A DNA stretch of 12,856 nt from an uncultured Collinsella sp. (lineage in GTDB: Bacteria; Actinomycetota; Coriobacteriia; Coriobacteriales; Coriobacteriaceae). The translations under genes were made by a program, and so were the position numbers. Shown piece by piece: positions 10,805-12,856 of this stretch (the stretch's first letter is position 1; each line of letters starts with the position of its first letter). The DNA lies in contig UROA01000049.1 in NCBI GenBank assembly GCA_900549355.1, forward strand, positions 1 through 12,856. Reading direction: 5' to 3'. The notes below the pieces were generated by a model. That model saw nothing but the letters and a program-made list of their open reading frames with translations, was not told the DNA's origin and did no database searches.

Positions 10805-12769
10805 ATGGCAGAGAACCAGAACGCCGCAGATCAGGCATCGACGCTCAACGACGAGCGCGCCACCCGCCTGGCCAAGCGCGCCGCCCTGTTCGAGGCGGGC
10901 CAGAACCCCTATCCCGAGCACTCTGAGCTTGAGGACTACGTCGCCGATATCGAGACTAAGTACACCGATCTTGCCGATGGTGAGGACACCGAGGATGTCG
11001 TGAAGATCGCCGGCCGTGTGGTCGCCAAGCGCGGTCAGGGCAAGATCATGTTCATCGTCGTGCGCGATGCGACTGCCGAGATTCAACTGTTCTGCCGCAT
11101 CAACGACATGGACGAGGCTGCCTGGAATACGCTCAAGGCCCTCGACCTGGGCGACATCCTGGGCGTGACCGGCGTGGTCGTGCGCACCCAGCGCGGCCAG
11201 CTTTCCGTTGCTCCTAAGAGCGCGACCCTGCTTGCCAAGGCCGTTCGTCCGCTGCCCGAGAAGTTCCACGGTCTTTCCGACAAGGAGACCCGCTATCGCC
11301 AGCGCTATGTCGACCTGATCGCCAACGACGACGTTCGCGAGACCTTCCGTAAGCGTTCGCAGATTCTCTCTACCTTCCGTCGCTTTATGGAGTCCGACGG
11401 CTACATGGAGGTCGAGACCCCCATCCTGCAGACCATCCAGGGCGGCGCTACTGCCAAGCCGTTCATTACCCACTTCAACGCGCTCGATCAGGAGTGCTAC
11501 CTGCGTATTGCCACCGAGCTGCACCTCAAGCGCTGCATTGTCGGTGGTTTTGAGCGCGTGTTCGAGATCGGCCGCATCTTCCGTAACGAGGGCATGGACC
11601 TTACCCACAACCCCGAGTTCACCACGATGGAGGCCTACCGTGCCTTCTCCGACCTCGAGGGCATGAAGGCACTCGCCCAGGGTGTCATCAAGGCTGCCAA
11701 CAAGGCCATCGGCAACCCCGAGGTCATCGAGTACCAGGGCCAGACCATCGACCTTTCTGGTGAGTGGGCCAGCCGTCCCATGACCGACATCGTCTCCGAC
11801 GTGCTCGGCAAGCAGGTCACCATTGACACGCCAGTCGAGGAGCTTGCTGCCGCCGCGCGCGAGAAGGGCCTGGAGATCAAGCCCGAGTGGACTGCTGGCA
11901 AGATCATCGCCGAGATTTACGATGAGCTGGGCGAGGACACCATCGTCAACCCGACGTTCGTGTGCGATTACCCCATCGAGGTCAGCCCGCTTGCCAAGCG
12001 TTTTGAGGACGACCCGCGCCTGACGCACCGCTTTGAGCTGGTTATTGCCGGTCACGAGTACGCCAACGCGTTCTCCGAGCTCAACGACCCGGTCGACCAG
12101 GCCGAGCGCTTTGCCGCCCAGATGGCCGAGAAGGCCGGCGGTGACGACGAGGCCATGGAGTACGACGAGGACTACGTGCGCGCCCTCGAGTACGGTATGC
12201 CTCCCGCGGGCGGCATTGGCATTGGTATCGACCGCGTGGTCATGCTGCTCACCAACCAGGCTTCTATCCGCGACGTGCTGCTGTTCCCGCACATGAAGCC
12301 CGAGAAGGGTTTCCAGTCCGGTGCCGCTGCCGCCAAGGCTGCCGAGGCCGGCAACGCCGCGAGCCCGTTCGTTAAGTCGCTTAAGCCCACGCTCGATTAC
12401 TCCAAGATCGCCGTTGAGCCGCTGTTTGAGGAGTTCGTCGACTTTGATACCTTCTCCAAGAGCGACTTCCGCGCTGTGAAGGTCAAGGCATGCGAGGCCG
12501 TCAAGAAGTCCAAGAAGCTGCTGAACTTTACGCTCGACGACGGCACCGGCACCGACCGCACCATCCTCTCCGGTATTCACGATTATTACGAGCCCGAGGA
12601 CCTGGTCGGCAAGACCCTGCTCGCCATCACCAACCTGCCTTCGCGCAAGATGATGGGTATCCCCAGCTGCGGCATGCTCATCAGCGCCATCCACGAGGAG
12701 GAGGGCGAAGAGCGCCTCAACCTGATCCAGCTCGACGCCTCCATCCCTGCCGGCGCAAAGATGTACTAG
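10805..12769 (+). CDS. lysS: lysyl-tRNA synthetase (class II) with a fused C-terminal Trbp111-like tRNA-binding domain
   Basis: LysRS charges tRNA-Lys with lysine using ATP. At 654 residues it is about 150 longer than the usual bacterial enzyme. Residues 1 to about 505 form a complete class II LysRS: an anticodon-binding OB-fold (about 60-165), motif 1 (191-206), motif 2 beginning FRNEGMD (from 259), and motif 3 GIGIGIDR (470-477). An Ala-rich linker (about 507-537) leads to residues 538-654. This domain resembles the C-terminal dimerisation and tRNA-binding domain of MetRS, and free Trbp111/CsaA proteins. It has a KKSKKLL segment, LSGIHDYY and NLPSRKMMGIPS (610-621). The frame runs unbroken through the join, so the fusion looks real. 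GAGGAG (10792-10797) sets the ATG. A possible attenuator lies just upstream, and a perfect palindrome follows the stop. Confidence 0.95.
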   Translation: MAENQNAADQASTLNDERATRLAKRAALFEAGQNPYPEHSELEDYVADIETKYTDLADGEDTEDVVKIAGRVVAKRGQGKIMFIVVRDATAEIQLFCRINDMDEAAWNTLKALDLGDILGVTGVVVRTQRGQLSVAPKSATLLAKAVRPLPEKFHGLSDKETRYRQRYVDLIANDDVRETFRKRSQILSTFRRFMESDGYMEVETPILQTIQGGATAKPFITHFNALDQECYLRIATELHLKRCIVGGFERVFEIGRIFRNEGMDLTHNPEFTTMEAYRAFSDLEGMKALAQGVIKAANKAIGNPEVIEYQGQTIDLSGEWASRPMTDIVSDVLGKQVTIDTPVEELAAAAREKGLEIKPEWTAGKIIAEIYDELGEDTIVNPTFVCDYPIEVSPLAKRFEDDPRLTHRFELVIAGHEYANAFSELNDPVDQAERFAAQMAEKAGGDDEAMEYDEDYVRALEYGMPPAGGIGIGIDRVVMLLTNQASIRDVLLFPHMKPEKGFQSGAAAAKAAEAGNAASPFVKSLKPTLDYSKIAVEPLFEEFVDFDTFSKSDFRAVKVKACEAVKKSKKLLNFTLDDGTGTDRTILSGIHDYYEPEDLVGKTLLAITNLPSRKMMGIPSCGMLISAIHEEEGEERLNLIQLDASIPAGAKMY

Positions 12770-12771
12770 GG

Positions 12772-12801
12772 GGTTACGGCGTTTTGCCAAACGCCGTAAC
12801 C
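12772..12801. repeat. perfect GTTACG-type palindrome after lysS
   Basis: GGTTACGGCGTTT (12772-12784) pairs perfectly over 13 bp with AAACGCCGTAACC (12789-12801) around TGCC. It begins 2 bases after the lysS stop. It shares outer arms, TTT/AAA inner arms and a TNCC loop with the palindrome after dtd (8257-8284). The middle of the stem differs but keeps pairing. No T-run follows. Confidence 0.85.
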
Positions 12802-12856
12802 ACTCGACGCTGCGCGGGCCGCATTTGGACAATCTGACGTTCAACTTCAAGGGCGC
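12802..12856. other. right-edge tail, no gene recognised
   Basis: These 55 bases hold no start codon with a ribosome site and no clear RNA gene. One stretch, GCCGCATTTGGACA (12818-12831), differs by one base from GCCGCACTTGGACA (5318-5331) upstream of murI. Confidence 0.4.

Noticed and set aside
10673..12850. 725-codon open frame on the minus strand across lysS
   Set aside because: It is the antisense shadow of lysS. It has no ribosome site or recognisable domain, and the Val/Leu/Gly-rich composition is typical of antisense frames in GC-rich genes.
1..12856. CRISPR arrays, insertion sequences, toxin-antitoxin or defence genes
   Set aside because: I looked for spaced direct repeats, transposase motifs and small paired genes and found none beyond the short repeats reported.

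Overview
The window reads as a stretch of chromosome from a high-GC Gram-positive bacterium of the Coriobacteriia type, most likely Collinsella or a close relative. This is an inference. The coding DNA is GC-rich with strong GC preference at third codon positions. Shine-Dalgarno sites are clear, and the -35/-10 promoters and U-tailed terminators are ordinary. Actinobacterial composition is combined with Firmicute-like gene content: a Veg protein next to ispE, murI followed by rph and rdgB, greA followed by lysS, and a lysine-branch MurE. No species can be fixed from the sequence alone.

Layout. Positions 1-471 have no confident protein gene. They hold a possible 3' end of an open frame at the left edge, an AT-rich island, and two diverged copies of a block made of a tRNA T-arm-like sequence, a terminator hairpin and a tRNA 3' end. 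The intact tRNA-Val(UAC) lies at 472-547 on the minus strand. Every protein gene is on the plus strand: asnB (735-2615), murE (2727-4289), a HAD phosphatase (4397-5308), murI (5360-6244), rph (6299-7024), rdgB (7165-7806), dtd (7810-8256), veg (8440-8736), ispE (8739-9635), tRNA-Pro(CGG) (9685-9761), tatA (9874-10149), greA (10255-10725) and lysS (10805-12769).

Function. The genes are housekeeping. Several serve envelope building: MurI makes D-glutamate, MurE adds the third residue of the stem peptide, IspE is a step towards the undecaprenyl lipid carrier, and TatA belongs to a protein export pore. Others serve tRNA or nucleotide quality control: RNase PH trims tRNA 3' ends, RdgB removes non-canonical NTPs, DTD removes D-amino acids from tRNA, and LysRS charges tRNA-Lys. 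AsnB makes asparagine and GreA rescues stalled RNA polymerase. Likely transcription units are asnB; murE to rph, with a possible internal break after murE; rdgB-dtd; veg-ispE; tRNA-Pro; tatA; and greA-lysS.

I found no phage-defence, CRISPR, biosynthetic-cluster or toxin-antitoxin genes and no obvious new multigene system. The points most worth a second look are: lysyl-tRNA synthetase fused to a C-terminal Trbp111/MetG-type tRNA-binding domain; the duplicated tRNA-Val 3' region; two near-identical palindromes directly after the stop codons of dtd and lysS; a GGGACGG motif in three gene gaps; and possible control structures ahead of lysS, veg and tatA.
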